NCBI RefSeq assembly: GCF_037975245.1
Contig: NC_092577.1
Coordinates: 22,036,398-22,100,397 of the forward strand
Direction of reading: 5' to 3'
Length of the DNA: 64,000 nucleotides
DNA from: Apostichopus japonicus
Taxonomy: Eukaryota; Echinodermata; Holothuroidea; Aspidochirotida; Stichopodidae
In this document: piece after piece, positions 1 to 11,340 of the stretch
Position numbering within the stretch: the first letter of the stretch is position 1
How the letters are laid out: every line of letters starts with the position of its first letter
Translations under genes and position numbers: made by a program
Notes under the pieces: model-generated
Told to the model about the DNA's origin: nothing
Databases searched by the model: none
Seen by the model: the letters and a program-made list of their open reading frames with translations, nothing else

Positions 1-1553
1 TACAGTAGCTAGCTTTCCCTTTAACCTGCACAGAAACAAATACCAGTCTATATCTATTAAACATAGAACTATATACAGAAATAACGAACATAGTAAAGTA
101 CTCTTAAGGTCTACAATACTGTTAACCTTACCTTAAATGTATTCACTCCCTTTTAAAACTTTTAGATCTCCCACACACTTAACAACACTCTTTGAATGCA
201 TAGGCACATATGTACACATAAATGGCAATTACTGACTTTTTAACCTTTCTATTGAACTATAAAGCTGCAGTACTGATAAAGCCACGTCATGACTCAGCCA
301 TCAACTTATCATGGTTAAGTCAACTATAGGCCTCCAATATATATCATAAACCCCAGAAACTAAACTATTTTTACAATAATCATGTTAAAAATTAAAGAAC
401 AATTGAATGAATGGACGCACTCTGATGAGTAATTGGCCTCAACATTCTTTATTAGCAAATATATCACTTTAAGGCACTGTACCACAGCATTATCCTACAC
501 AATACACAGTACAATGAAGTATAGCAAATGCCAACCCTCATTTGGCAGTAGGGGTAAATAAGACTATAAAATAAATAATGCCAATTTAATTAATTGAACA
601 AATTTAAATAATACTTTACACTAAACTTCTTGAACTCTTCTCATGAGATTGATGACTTCTCCAAAGTAGCACAAATGATGAAGTGATGGAACAAAGGGAA
701 ATTGGAGCAGATGTTCCCCAACCAACTCACTAATACTGATCTTCTTAGAAACATTGAGAAAAGGACAGATGTATGCAGTGTCTGAGAAGTAGCCAATCAA
801 AGACAAACATTAACTCTGGATTACTTTATCTGGCTCAAAGACACCATACTCTAAGGGGTACAGCTTGGTAGCAGGAGGAACCTGTCATGATGACTCACAT
901 CCTGTTTATTCCCTACTCTCCATTTTATTCCCTACCCTCTTCCCTTAATCCTCTCTTTGTCCCTCTACTGTTTATCTTTCACCTCTCCTTTTCCTGGGTT
1001 GGTTTCGTTCATTCTTCTCTCCATCCCTTGTGTAGTAATCCTCTTACATATCTATTTGTGGTCACCATGCTCATTAACCTGTCTGTATTTCTGTGTGTGT
1101 ATTTGTCCCTGCTGTTAAAGTACTTGTCATATAGCCTCTGAATAAGATCTTGCTAGACAAACTTACTTACCACATCCTGTTTATAAGAATTCTTTAAGAC
1201 GAGCTCTGTCTCTATGTGCAGAGCTTTATTAAAGACCAATAGGGAACTTAGTAAGGCAGGCCAATTGGGAAATATGCAAAACTACACTTACCACAGTAGA
1301 TTTATGGTACACTTTGGTAAAGGTGGGTGAGAATGCAGTTGTGCATATCTCATAGAGGGTCTTTTTATTTCATCACTGTTACATTGGTTGTCCAAATATT
1401 GACCAGTATCACAACTGCATCAAATTAATTCTGTGTAGTTTTGGGTATATACTCTTATTCAGTAATTTCTGTAAAATCTTGACCAATTATTCCAAAAAGC
1501 ATGTTCAATTACCAAAATGCTACATGTTACACAAGAAAGGTCATTCATCTGGG
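1..1553. other. No gene recognised
   Basis: AT-rich DNA with no recognisable protein domain, terminal repeat or RNA gene. A pyrimidine-rich stretch around 890-1100 is open on the plus strand, but its translation is low-complexity hydrophobic sequence with no family resemblance, so it is not called. Confidence 0.5.
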
Positions 1554-1618
1554 GACTTTGGTGGGATTCGAACCCACACTCCAAAATCAAGCTTTGGATT
1601 CAACCTCATGACAAAGTC
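1554..1618 (-). tRNA. tRNA-like sequence with a very short D region
   Basis: Read on the minus strand, a 7-bp acceptor stem (GACTTTG with CAAAGTC) encloses a 5-bp anticodon stem (CCAAA/TTTGG) with the 7-nt loop GCTTGAT, and a perfect T arm (GTGGG TTCGAAT CCCAC). The loop would present TTG, but position 33 is C rather than the usual T. Only 14 nt separate the acceptor and anticodon stems, too few for a normal D arm, and the variable loop is 3 nt. It may be a tRNA pseudogene, a tRNA-derived SINE relic or an unusual D-armless tRNA. The T-arm and acceptor match are directly visible; function is not. Confidence 0.35.
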
Positions 1619-3482
1619 TTGACCAAAGAATGTCCAACCTGGACCACATAACATGCTTTATGTGTAATGAACAGAACAGAATTTGCTTAGACTGTATTAT
1701 ATGACATAAATTCAGGTCAAAGGAATGATGATAAAGTCTTGATTAAGCTTCAGTTCTATTTTTTGTAAATGAATGAATGAAACTAATGATTAGCAATGTC
1801 GTCAGAGCAGCCTGCTGAACCTAGGCTATACACCCTTGACCTACATGATAAGGCCTAGACATGTCATGTTTCCCCAGATCAAATTTTGGGTAGATTCTCA
1901 CTGGTATTTTCCACAAATGTCTTCAGACAGTCAGACAAATATGAGCCGGCAATGTACAGGCACCGTCACGTTAGGCCTATGGCCAATGCAGTTAGGCCTA
2001 GGCCTAGCCTATGTCCAAACACAGCACCTACAAAGGCACCTAACCATTTTTTTTTGGCAGTATGGCCTGTGAAAATAACCCTACTAAGAAATAGGCATAT
2101 AGCCTAACAAGTAACACTAACTTACTGAACAATAACCATAGTAATACTTCGACTACTGTCCTAATCTCCGTCAGGTCTTTCGTGCGAGTAAGACTAACAG
2201 TAGTTAGCCTACGAGTAGTTAGGCCTCTGTAAGGCCTTACGTTAGGCTAGTACTAGCAGTAGTAGTATCAGTTATCTCTAACAAGTAACATACGCCTATC
2301 AATTTCACGACACGATTGCACTTACTATAGAAAAATGACGCAGATCGAAAGCGTTGATGGAGTAGGCCTACTGGTTGGACTGAATATCTAATTCATGTAA
2401 CTTGTTTGATGTTGATTGTTAACTTTATGCCTAAGCATCAATGTACAGCGAATAGTTTTGTGTTGCGATGGAAATACTTGAGGTCGTTATTAGAGTTAGA
2501 ACCCCAGTCGCTTTCTGTAATATGCGACTATCAAAAGTCTCCTTGAATGGCTTGTAAGGGTCCACGATAGTTATCGTAAAATTCATAACATGTGTGATGA
2601 AGTTATAACATAGCACGATAACTATCGTGGATCACCATTAGCAAGAACCACGTTAGTTATCGTGACGACAAGTAGAATCGGGTGAAATGGCACGTGTTAA
2701 AACTTTTTTTTTTTTTTAAATCTAACCTGACACGGGGTGTTGTAAAATTCCGGTTTCAAACAATGCATAACATTTAAGAAGCAACAAACATTTCTTGTAT
2801 TTTTGTGATATTATACCATGTAATAACCGTGCAGAAAGATGAATGAGAATGGAGGGTCCAAAGCAGTCCAAATATGAAAAAAAAAATGCATAATGTAAAC
2901 CACCTCCACAAATTCTACGATCTTCCTTTTTCCATCGTTATTATTCTTCGCAAAGATATGTAGTCTTTGAAGATAGTTAAGATAGATAATTTGCGAAAAG
3001 AGAAAAATTCAAATACCATAAACATTATACTACCATGACGAAAACCTTAAACATATTTTCCTACCCACCCTGCAGGTTAGACCGGTAAACCGGTCTTTAC
3101 TGAAGTCCTGCCTTCAATGATGACCTCATTGTAGCTTTTAATACGGTTTCTCTTAGTGTAATTTCGGATCTTAAGAATAAAGTTAATTTTAGAGTAGAAA
3201 TACACATGGTGAAGACTTAAATGATTAATTCGGATACTTCTTGCAAACTTCACATCAGAGTAAACAAGGTACTATACAGGCCAAATAAGGTTCAACAATT
3301 TTGCCATTAAATTACCGTCATAATCGAATAGTTACATTTGGGATACTCAAATCGGATGTTTTTCTTTCCGTTACAAACGCTGCCCACACATACAACACAC
3401 TACAAGAGGTAGCCCCCTACATAGCGCAGATGCTTAGTTTAGATTTTGACCTCTTATGTATGATTATTGATAATGGAAGCTC
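1619..3482. other. No gene recognised; AGGCCTA-rich stretch
   Basis: No supported coding region. About 1830-2260 is dense in TAGGCC/AGGCCTA words, which also cluster near 31.6-31.9 kb and 40.1-40.2 kb. I take it as lineage-typical composition rather than a defined site. Confidence 0.4.
2563..2664. repeat. Three near-palindromic CACGATA-NN-TATCGTG words
   Basis: CACGATAGTTATCGT (2563), CACGATAACTATCGTG (2614) and a diverged copy ACGTTAGTTATCGTG (about 2650) lie within 100 bp. Each has 6-7-bp arms around a 2-nt centre, and the first two are also inverted with respect to one another. They could be protein-binding sites or a decayed hairpin element; nothing decides between these. Confidence 0.4.
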
Positions 3483-4130
3483 CTAACTACGGGAAAGTAT
3501 TGTTGACGCTATGCGGCGTCTCTCGTAAGGTATGTCATTCCATTTGACGTCTTTATTCAAACCCCTTGCGCTTTCGGCAAAGAGGCAAGTAAATACGCCA
3601 CAGTCACTCATGTTTTCCTCCTTTGGCTGCGTCAGTTTTCAGTCGAAAAGACCATTCACCTAGATTAAGAGATCTCTCAGTAATTGCGATGAATAAAAAT
3701 TGTTTGATATGGTCGAGGTGTGTTTTGTTGTTTGTATTATTAAGAGAATCGTAGTAGACAACCTCGCGCTGAATGTTATCCACAACCACTAAAGTCCAAT
3801 GAGAAACAAAATTTATGGGAATTAATAAGTCATCTTGCTGAAATATATCGGAATTGCTACACCACCTATCAGCTTTGTCGTACCCGTCGTTGAAAAGGCT
3901 AGGGGAAAAAAAGACTGTTGAGAAGGGGAATAGCTTTGTGTTGAAAGATTTCTGCGCTGCTCTGATAAACGATTAAGATCAAAGTTAATGATATTGTCGT
4001 TTAACCACCCGTCCGGCTCCATCAGCAACTTCAAGTCGTTCACCATAACGTTCATGCCAAATCCCCTGGTGACGGGTCGTCGTTGTGGGTGAAATAGGTC
4101 TTCGGCTACCTCGTCCTCCGTCGTCAAATC
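3483..4130 (-). pseudogene. Ulp1/SENP-type cysteine protease domain (C48), frameshifted
   Basis: Domains of this family remove SUMO or other ubiquitin-like proteins. The minus strand reads the family signatures in order: WLNDNIINF near the start, LLIPINF, then SHWTLVVVDN (catalytic His and Asp), VVYYDSLNN, and finally SDCGVFTC (catalytic Cys) close to the stop at 3483-3485. The catalytic triad is therefore visible. The pieces lie in different frames: one shift falls after LSEQR at about 3950 and a second just before the Cys motif at about 3605, so either this is a pseudogene or the assembly has indels. It lies directly downstream of a USP-like domain on the same strand, apparently in the same gene. 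It could be a host gene or transposon cargo, since Ulp1 domains occur in several DNA transposon families. Confidence 0.75.
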
Positions 4131-4223
4131 ATAATATCATCGGCACATACTATATTTTTCTGAATGTTTTCCGTTGATCGATCCTGCTCAGTAACAGGTG
4201 AGCGATTGTCATGTTTACCTTCT

Positions 4224-5462
4224 TTAGTTATCTGTGGTATGGTCAGATGTGCTGGTAGGGTTGGATACTTTCTCGTGGTACATGTCGTCCTTGGTCTTGG
4301 TTTTGCGCGTTTGTGTCACGAAACTTGAGTTAGACAGTGTTGGAGTCGTCGGTAAATTGTGTGTGTCAACATTGTCGACCTTTTCGTATACACATATGTA
4401 AGCGTTGTTAGCTGTTAATGTCGACCACAGGCTTGTATTGTCGTCTGCCACTGCCCATCCTGTCGAAGTTTTAAACAGTGTTTGTTAATGTCCATTCCCA
4501 GTACTCTCACCAATGTGTTGAACCACAGTAGACAAAGCATACACGGTATATATCTTAGTACGGATAACTAAATACTCTTCAATCGCTCCAAATGCGAGAG
4601 TAGTTGTATTGGTCCCTTAAGGAAAAAATCGCTGTCATGACACTGCGTACCTCTTTCAAAATCGCACGATGCGCACACAAATATGGATCATTTCGCTATC
4701 ACTTACCACCCTGCCGTGAAATAAGCTTCTCGATAAATCTAACAAAGTGTTAAGTCGCGAGTCACTCACGGATAAGGTGCTTTCCCGGAAAGACCTGTCT
4801 ATGCTGCCAAAAGGAATAAATGACTGCAAAACTGAACTGAACCAGCAGTTATTTTCTAGATTTTGAAGCGGGGTGAACATATGAAGAACGTTGTCATATA
4901 CGTTGTGATATTCGCTTCCGATGTCTTCACCTGTACGTTCATTAATATTAACATAAGAAAGAACATTTCGTTCGTCATGAACGTTCTTATGGGCTGATTT
5001 TTGATATACTGAACCCTGTGAATGTGATCGTATGAAGTTGGTGTTGCGTTTATAAGCTGACTTACTGAAGTGTTTTACTGCAACTGTAAACAATAATTTC
5101 TAATCCACTTTCTTAATTCCTCGACAAGGTCGTCTGTGCGATGAAATTTTCGTTTCCCTAACTGTATTTGCTTTACAACCCCCATACGTTGCTCCGAATG
5201 AGCTATACACCGTGGAAACGAAATGCTGCTTGGTTGTCCATTTGCAACCTGCCATTTATGAAGAGAACTTGGTAGCATATGGAAGCAGGATTCTCTCTAT
5301 TTCATTTAAGAAAGTTACACAAAAGTAGGAGTTACGGTCGTCTCCAGTAGGTACTCCGGTGTAGTGACTGTTTCTGCAATCGAGGCGACCTTTCTCTATA
5401 ACTTTACTAAGATGTTCAGTGAGAGGGGAATTCATACGGGAAAGGAATGCATCTTCTGACAA
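4224..5462 (-). pseudogene. Ubiquitin-specific protease-like (C19) domain, degenerate
   Basis: This reads as a deubiquitinase fold on the minus strand. The Cys box is NLENNCWFSSVLQSF (Cys codon at 4845-4847). A clean donor, GTAAGT (4706-4701), ends that exon after FHGRV. Further on, VVQHIGESTGNGH matches the USP His box, and WAVADDN followed by AYICVYEK matches the C-terminal block of the family. In the His box the expected Tyr codon after His is TAA (4485-4487), a nonsense change in an otherwise continuous frame. Upstream (5075-5462) is a further open stretch in two frames that I do not recognise. The following reading frame (4224-4330) leads straight toward the Ulp1 domain, so a two-protease protein is likely. 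With the stop and frameshifts it is probably dead now. Confidence 0.65.
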
Positions 5463-6991
5463 ATTAGTGCTGTTATTGCCAGAGGCAAAGTCGGTGTTAC
5501 CTACAAAGAGGAGAGATAGTTCCGTCTTTGTTCTTTACCTTTTGTGGATAAAGCTGTTAGTGTTTGGTGTAATCTCTTTAAGCAAGACGATACTAGAGGT
5601 CACGCGCATTGGGACGAAAGAACAACAGAAATATCTTAAACAATCCCTGCGAATGCTTTCAGGGAGCACGCACTAACCAAATTAGAATCCGTAGATACGG
5701 CAGGGGTATGTTTCATCCAGTTTACATCTGCTGTAGTGTTGTCTTCAGATTGCAGGTTATCAGACACAGCAGGTAAGCATGGGGCCTTCATCATCTTTGC
5801 AGGCAGGGTCCTTTGGAGTTATGTTTGATTGTTCAGAACGACGTTCTCCTCTTTTTCTAGGATCCTGTATTGGTTCTTTCATCACAAAAAGCTTCCTGAA
5901 AATAATAATGAAATGTACCCAGTACTGGCTGTGGTTCATTTTATGTACCACTATCCAGTTGGAGACTTGTTAATGTCATTTCCCAAGTTAAGCTGTAGGT
6001 TGAAAATTGCTAGGAGTTTTCATAAGTAGCTTCTAAGACATCTTTACCATCAAAAACACTCTCAGAAATTATGAGTATGTGGCAGTAATTTTAGTTTCAA
6101 CTAGCAAAACTACAGCACTTATACAGGAGACCTTTAACCACAACTTCCTCTATTTATACTAAAGTCATGGGAGTCTAGAGGAAGAATCGTAGACGGGGGG
6201 GGGGGGAGTGTGAAATGTTTTCCATGGCAAATGTCCACATCCAAATCATACATGTCCCAACATTTACAGTGAGAAAGTTCTCCTCTTGCCCTGGAAAGAT
6301 CATAACCTATAATGTAAAATTTGACTGGCCCTGCATTACACAAAGCATTCCCTGCAATTAATGTTAAACTATGATACTGCAGAACAACTGTTTTCAAGTA
6401 TGGTTCCAAAATTTACAATAATGTCCCTATCACAGTGAGTGCTAAAGCCACAAAACCTTTCATGGGGGGGGGGGGGGGGTCTTGGGTCGTCCTGCAGTTT
6501 ATTGAAATTAATTACTTACATGACCTGTTGGTGTGTATGGGTCTTTTAGGTTTTCAAACAGGTTGTCAATACCAAATGCATATTTTCTTTTTGTGACCGT
6601 AGGTGGAGTCCGTCTGTGATGGTAGATGTAGGGATACAAAATATATAAGTGTATTAGATGTTTGCCTTAATAAATTAGTGATTATTTAAAGGCCCTTTTC
6701 TCTCAGCACAAATCTGCCATAAACCCGACTACTGGTCAGTTAAAATGTTACGTATGTCTTAAAACCAACAATGGACCAATGCAGAATTGAATAACACGGG
6801 CCTTGAAAAATTCTCTTGCACAGAAGAGAAAAAGGTCTTTAAAGGAGCTCAGCTATCTGCTGTATTGGTCACAGCTCCCAAATATAACATGCCATGAACT
6901 AGGCAAATTTATAACATGAAAATGAACTGCCGGGGTTAGCCCTACTAGTATTTGTGTACACAATTTCAATAAACCTGTCTTTCAGCATATG
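5463..6991. other. No gene recognised
   Basis: Unassigned sequence. A minus-strand open stretch at 6134-6409 has no recognisable motif. G runs at about 6196-6206 and 6464-6478 are simple repeats. Confidence 0.4.
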
Positions 6992-6995
6992 GTAT

Positions 6996-8260
6996 TGTAA
7001 CGCTACCTCGTCCGTGGTGTCAGATCAGGTCTCGACTGGAGTCTACGATCACTGGAACGGAGTTCTGTTCTGAAATAAATACTCAGGCACACAAGGTCTT
7101 AGGTATAAACAATCTATTTACAACACGACTTGCTTTCAGTTTCATGCTACAGGCATTAAATGAACATCTCAATACATTTATTAAGTATATATATATATGA
7201 AGAAACATCAATGAAACACAATGTAGGACCCTGATGACAACTAGTCAGGTGTACAGTCCCAGTATATGACCTGCGGAATATTGCTAATTCCGCCAGAAAC
7301 CAGTATAATAGTATATTCCGCCAAAAAATAGGCGGAACAAGCCTCCTTTCCGTTGTTCGGCGGAATCCACTCAATTCCTCGGGGTGGGCGGAATAACCTT
7401 CCTTTCCGTTGACCGGGTGGAACAGCGTAAATTCCGCGTGTAGGCGGAATTGCCCTCTTGTTCCGCTGTTAGGCGGAATACCGTCAATTCCGCGGGTAGA
7501 CGGAATAGCCCTTCGTTCCGCTGTTAGGCGAATTACCGACAATTCCGCGGATATGGGGTGGAAAGATGGTCCCTACATAGCAACAGCTAAAATATGTGGT
7601 TCCGTAAAAAGGAAAGAGGCCCTCCCGTTAGGTCCAGAATACCAGCAGAAATATGTTAATGTAATTTCCCCCTTGATACGGAATAATTTAACCCCAAGCC
7701 AGACAGATGTCGAGTTACACTCTGCCTGATTAATGTCAGCGTTAATTTAGGTGTTTAACGTGTGGTCTCTATACGACCGATTTATATATAGGTTGATTAC
7801 TGGTACTTACTGTAGGCTCTGTTAGATTCACGGCAAAACTTCTACGGCGACGGTGCACAACGACTCCAGAATATAAAGTTATTAGGGCTAACTAACAGTT
7901 GGTTTACCCAAATCGAACACAAAGAAATTGACTGACTATACAAACTACAAAAGTTCAATCACAACTTGACGATTCTAATTGTAATCTATATATATATAAC
8001 GACCACTTTGATAACGATCCTTTCTCTTCGGAGGCAAAAACAGGTGTGCCCTAGCCCTGCGTATCAGTGCAGGCTGGCCGTAACTTTCACACAGCACGTG
8101 TAACAATAGTTAAACAATAGTAGCGGAAGCTCAGCTTCCGGCCCACGAGGCCTTCATGTGCACTCATCGCCGTCACGCTTAACAGCCGTAATCTACGGTA
8201 GCTTATTATGCACTAGAATATTATTATGATTAAAGAAAAATGTCACCTATTTTCGTAACA
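6996..8260 (-). repeat. Gypsy-1 3' LTR
   Basis: Terminal TG...CA, matched to the second LTR over nearly its whole length. On the minus strand an AATAAA polyadenylation word lies near 7175. The LTR contains the GCGGAAT palindromic array described separately. Confidence 0.9.
7270..7550. repeat. GCGGAAT/ATTCCGC array inside the LTR
   Basis: More than a dozen GCGGAAT or ATTCCGC words alternate in orientation here. The array recurs in the other LTR (14505-14780), and two further pairs lie at 8520-8565 in the 3' non-coding part of the element. Adjacent words pair into small hairpins. They may be transcription-factor sites or RNA structure. Confidence 0.75.
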
Positions 8261-8270
8261 CTCTCCCTTA
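8261..8270 (-). promoter_or_regulatory. Candidate polypurine tract of Gypsy-1
   Basis: On the minus strand TAAGGGAGAG immediately precedes the 3' LTR, the expected position and composition of the plus-strand primer. Confidence 0.7.
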
Positions 8271-9125
8271 CCTACTCACAAATGCGTCCCCGCATTACAA
8301 TAAAACTGAATAATAGTGAACAAAATGATGTACCGACATTAAACATGAAGTGCACTTGTATACGTAATGCATATCCGGTATATTCATAATAACAATAATA
8401 ATAAAACATGACGCAATGTCAAGCAACATAGAATGCAACTTTAGAATAATCATCCCAGGCCATCCGGTTGGCCATGTCTATCAGAATTTGAAACCTTGCT
8501 CCCTTAACGCAGAGAGCGGATTTTCCCGAATTCCGCTTCCGCCTGAGCGGAATACCCCGAATTCCGCCAACCACCACTCTACTAAAGAAAAATATATATT
8601 TACAAAAAAGATACATATACTTCATCATACCACTCTAATACACCCAGGGTGTGATGTGGAATACAACTACAATTGAACAATCCTGCGGTTGCAAACACTA
8701 ATATAACATAGACAGGCTATCTTGAATACAACATATCAAAACACTTAAAAACAATACTACCCATCAATAAAACGACTTGAAGTAGGTCTGGGACCCACCG
8801 AAGTGAACTCACCCAGATAAAACATGATTTTTTTTGGCTGTTTAAATTGTCCCAAGCCTAACACATATACCTAGCTTAATTGTGAGTGATCCACGACGAT
8901 TTGACAGATCTGGGATTCACCGAGGTGACATCAACCAGAGAGCTGTCACTGTCCCCGACGGTCGACCCACACAGTAACCAAAAGAAACAAAGAAAAACAT
9001 TATAAAAACAAAATGTAGATTAATTGCCGGAGGAGGGAGAAAACTTCTCTATCGTAACGAATATTCTCCCATCGGGCAGCACCACTGTGGACACGCGCTC
9101 CCGTAAGCTCGGTTCGGTATTCACT
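8271..9125. other. Gypsy-1 3' non-coding region
   Basis: Between the zinc-finger ORF and the polypurine tract. It holds extra GCGGAAT pairs (8520-8565) and two imperfect repeats around 8770-8815 and 8890-8935 (GACCCACCGAAGTGA and GATTCACCGAGGTGA). No coding signal seen. Confidence 0.5.
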
Positions 9126-9677
9126 TCATCGCCTTCCTGGATATTGGCGTCTCACCTGTCTCACGATTTCCCGCGCGGTCGGGTCAGACGCCTCCGTCGG
9201 TCTCCCAGGGGTGACACGGGGTGTTGGAGGTGGTCGGTCCAGAGCGACTTCCCCATCCAGGTCCGTTACTGGAGATCCCAGCAGTTCGTCCAGGACCGGT
9301 AATCCCTGAAGACGGCAGCATGGCCTAGGGGGTGACCGTGACTCGGCAGGCTCCTTCTCCCTCTGGCCGTGTCCGGGAATCGAGGTGTCCGAGGTCGATG
9401 AGGAACCCCCCAGTCTTAGCCCCTTCCTTTGCCTTCGAAGAGACGTCTTCTGCTGACTTTGCCCTCTTGCCTCCCCTCTCCTCGTCATCCCTCAGTGGAT
9501 GTCTGCTCTGAGTGTGTCGCTCCACGTCTATTTTTCTTTGCTGCCATAATCGCAATGGAGGCACTTGTGCCTCTTACTCCTGTGCTTGTCCTGCGCATGT
9601 CGCTCAAGGTCAGGGATGTTAACGTAGCGTTTTCTGCAAACCTTGCATCTGTACTCAGTTCCGTACTGTTCAGACAT
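9126..9677 (-). pseudogene. Extra ORF of Gypsy-1 with two C2H2 zinc fingers
   Basis: From the ATG at 9677 the minus strand encodes YRCKVCRKRYVNIPDLERH followed by AQDKH (Cys-X2-Cys-X12-His-X4-His), then HKCLHCDYGS and, after a one-base frameshift at about 9527, DVERHTQSRH, which completes a second C2H2 finger. A basic and Ser/Pro-rich tail follows to 9126. It sits between integrase and the 3' LTR, where gypsy-like elements may carry an env or an accessory gene. I see no signal peptide or membrane segment, so it is not env-like. A nucleic-acid-binding accessory protein is the simplest reading. Confidence 0.65.
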
Positions 9678-9839
9678 TTCTAAAAGAACAATAAGGATGC
9701 ATCGTTAGTGATTCAGAAGTATGAAATAAAAACATGAAATGAGCTTTCCCCGCTGTCCAGTCCCATTGTGATTTATCGACCCAGTTCTACCAGGGTTCCC
9801 ACCATCTTAGGTTTTCAGTTGATCTTTGATCGGCTGCAA

Positions 9840-10630
9840 TAACCAAAGGGGAGGGTCCTCACCTACATATTTCTTTAACCGATCACGGTGGACAACCCGA
9901 GGTTTACTTAGAAAGGGACTTTACTGCATCATTTCATCCATCATTCATCCAACGGTAGAAAGCATGGCTCCACCATTCCATCTGGCTGAGGATGAAATGG
10001 TGTTGTTCGCGTCTTCCCGATGTCAAGCATTCTGCACATATGCTGGAACAGTTCCGATTCGAATTGACGACCCTGGTCGGTGTGTAGCTCTCGTGGAACC
10101 CCAAAACGGCATAGAAATTCTTCTACCTGGTCGGTGTGTAGCTCTCGTGGAACCCCAAAACGGCATAGAAATTCTTCTACAAGTAAAGTGGCAACAGTCT
10201 CTGCTTCTATGTCGGCCATCGCATATGCCTCAGTCCACTTGGTGAAGTAGTCCGAAACGATAAGTACGTAACGATTCCCTCCGCTTGACTTTGGAAGAGG
10301 TCCCAAAATATGGATATGTCCACAGCTTCGGCACCACTTCTCGACATGGCGTCGGTAGCCGCTCCAATAGAAAGTATCCCGGATCCTCTCAATTGTCTTC
10401 TTCGTCATCAGGTGACATGAGAGTCTGTGGTTATGTGTACTAGATAGAATTTCCTCTTGGATAGTTCTTGGTGCCACCAACTGGAGAAGTACTGACATGC
10501 CGTCACTAGACTCAAATCGCCGATAAAGCACACCTTCCTTAAGATCCAGCCGGTCCCACTGGTTCCAATAATTCTTCAGTGTAGGACTACCAGCAGTAAT
10601 CTGTGCCCAATCAGGTCTTGAGTCCTGCAC
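9840..10630 (-). pseudogene. Gypsy-1 integrase, damaged
   Basis: Inserts retroviral-type cDNA into the genome. The His-His/Cys-Cys region is partly kept (HNHRLSCH ... WCRSCG). The core has DYFTKWTEAY (first Asp) and HTDQGRQFES (second Asp); the third acidic residue lies in DGMVEP, after which the frame departs from the family. The C-terminal VVHRDRL motif reappears in another frame near 9880. Sequence between CRSCG and ILGPLPKS is missing, and a 54-bp unit is duplicated before the second Asp. Non-functional as it stands. Confidence 0.88.
10072..10179. repeat. 54-bp tandem duplication in integrase
   Basis: 10072-10125 and 10126-10179 are identical or nearly so. The duplication is a multiple of three, so the frame is kept, and the peptide FLCRFGVPRELHTDQ appears twice. 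Confidence 0.9.
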
Positions 10631-10639
10631 CTCCTTCCA

Positions 10640-11340
10640 CAGTAGTCCTTGTCAGCTATTTGCATCTCTCTCAACTCGACATCGGACCATCTGTGAAACC
10701 AAGCGGGCTTTTGGCCTCGTCCCCCAGAGTCCAGATTCGCTCCCTCCTCAGGTGTGTCCTCCGGGGCCTGTTCTGCCTTCTTCACGCTCTGGACCTCCGG
10801 TGGAGCTTTCTCCAAATCGCTCCTCTGTCTTGTTGACGCACTGTTTTCCACTACCAGCGTAGGGTCTCCGTCCACTCCCGGAAAAGGAGAGATATATACC
10901 TTGTCTAAATTGGTACCTACGATGCAATAATTGTCGTCCTGCTCAGCTTCCTTGGCCTCGGCTCGTTGACAGTGTTTGCAAGCTCCGCAAGGACGCCTTG
11001 ACAACGCATCAGCGTTCCCGTGTTGCTTGCCCGGTCGATATCGTATGTCGAAGTCGTAGGTCAACAGGACTTGCCACCTGGCAACCTGACCTTCGGGATT
11101 ACGAAAGTTCGTCAACCACCGTAACGCTCCGTGGTTGGTTCGGATCAGGAATTTTCTACCATACAGATAGTAATGTAATAAGATGTAATAAGAACATAGT
11201 CCCACGAAGCTACGTACGTGTTTCACTGATGAGGGGGTTGGCCATTCAGTTACGGATTCGATTTTGTAGGATCGGGAGATATTCCATCCTGCGAGACAAT
11301 GTGACCCAGGTTGGTTACTTGGGTTCGGAACAAATGACAT
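10640..11340 (-). pseudogene. Gypsy-1 RNase H and linker, internally deleted
   Basis: The end of the RT thumb (VRSFVGLCSYY) runs straight into YLYGRKFLIRTNHGALRWL, the late part of RNase H, followed by GKQHGNADALSR. About 100 residues expected between these motifs, including most RNase H catalytic residues, are absent; the junction lies near 11165-11195. A Cys-containing linker toward integrase follows. Confidence 0.85.

Noticed and set aside
887-1141. Hydrophobic small plus-strand ORF
   Set aside because: Pyrimidine-rich sequence gives Leu/Phe/Ser-rich translation; no splice context or homology.
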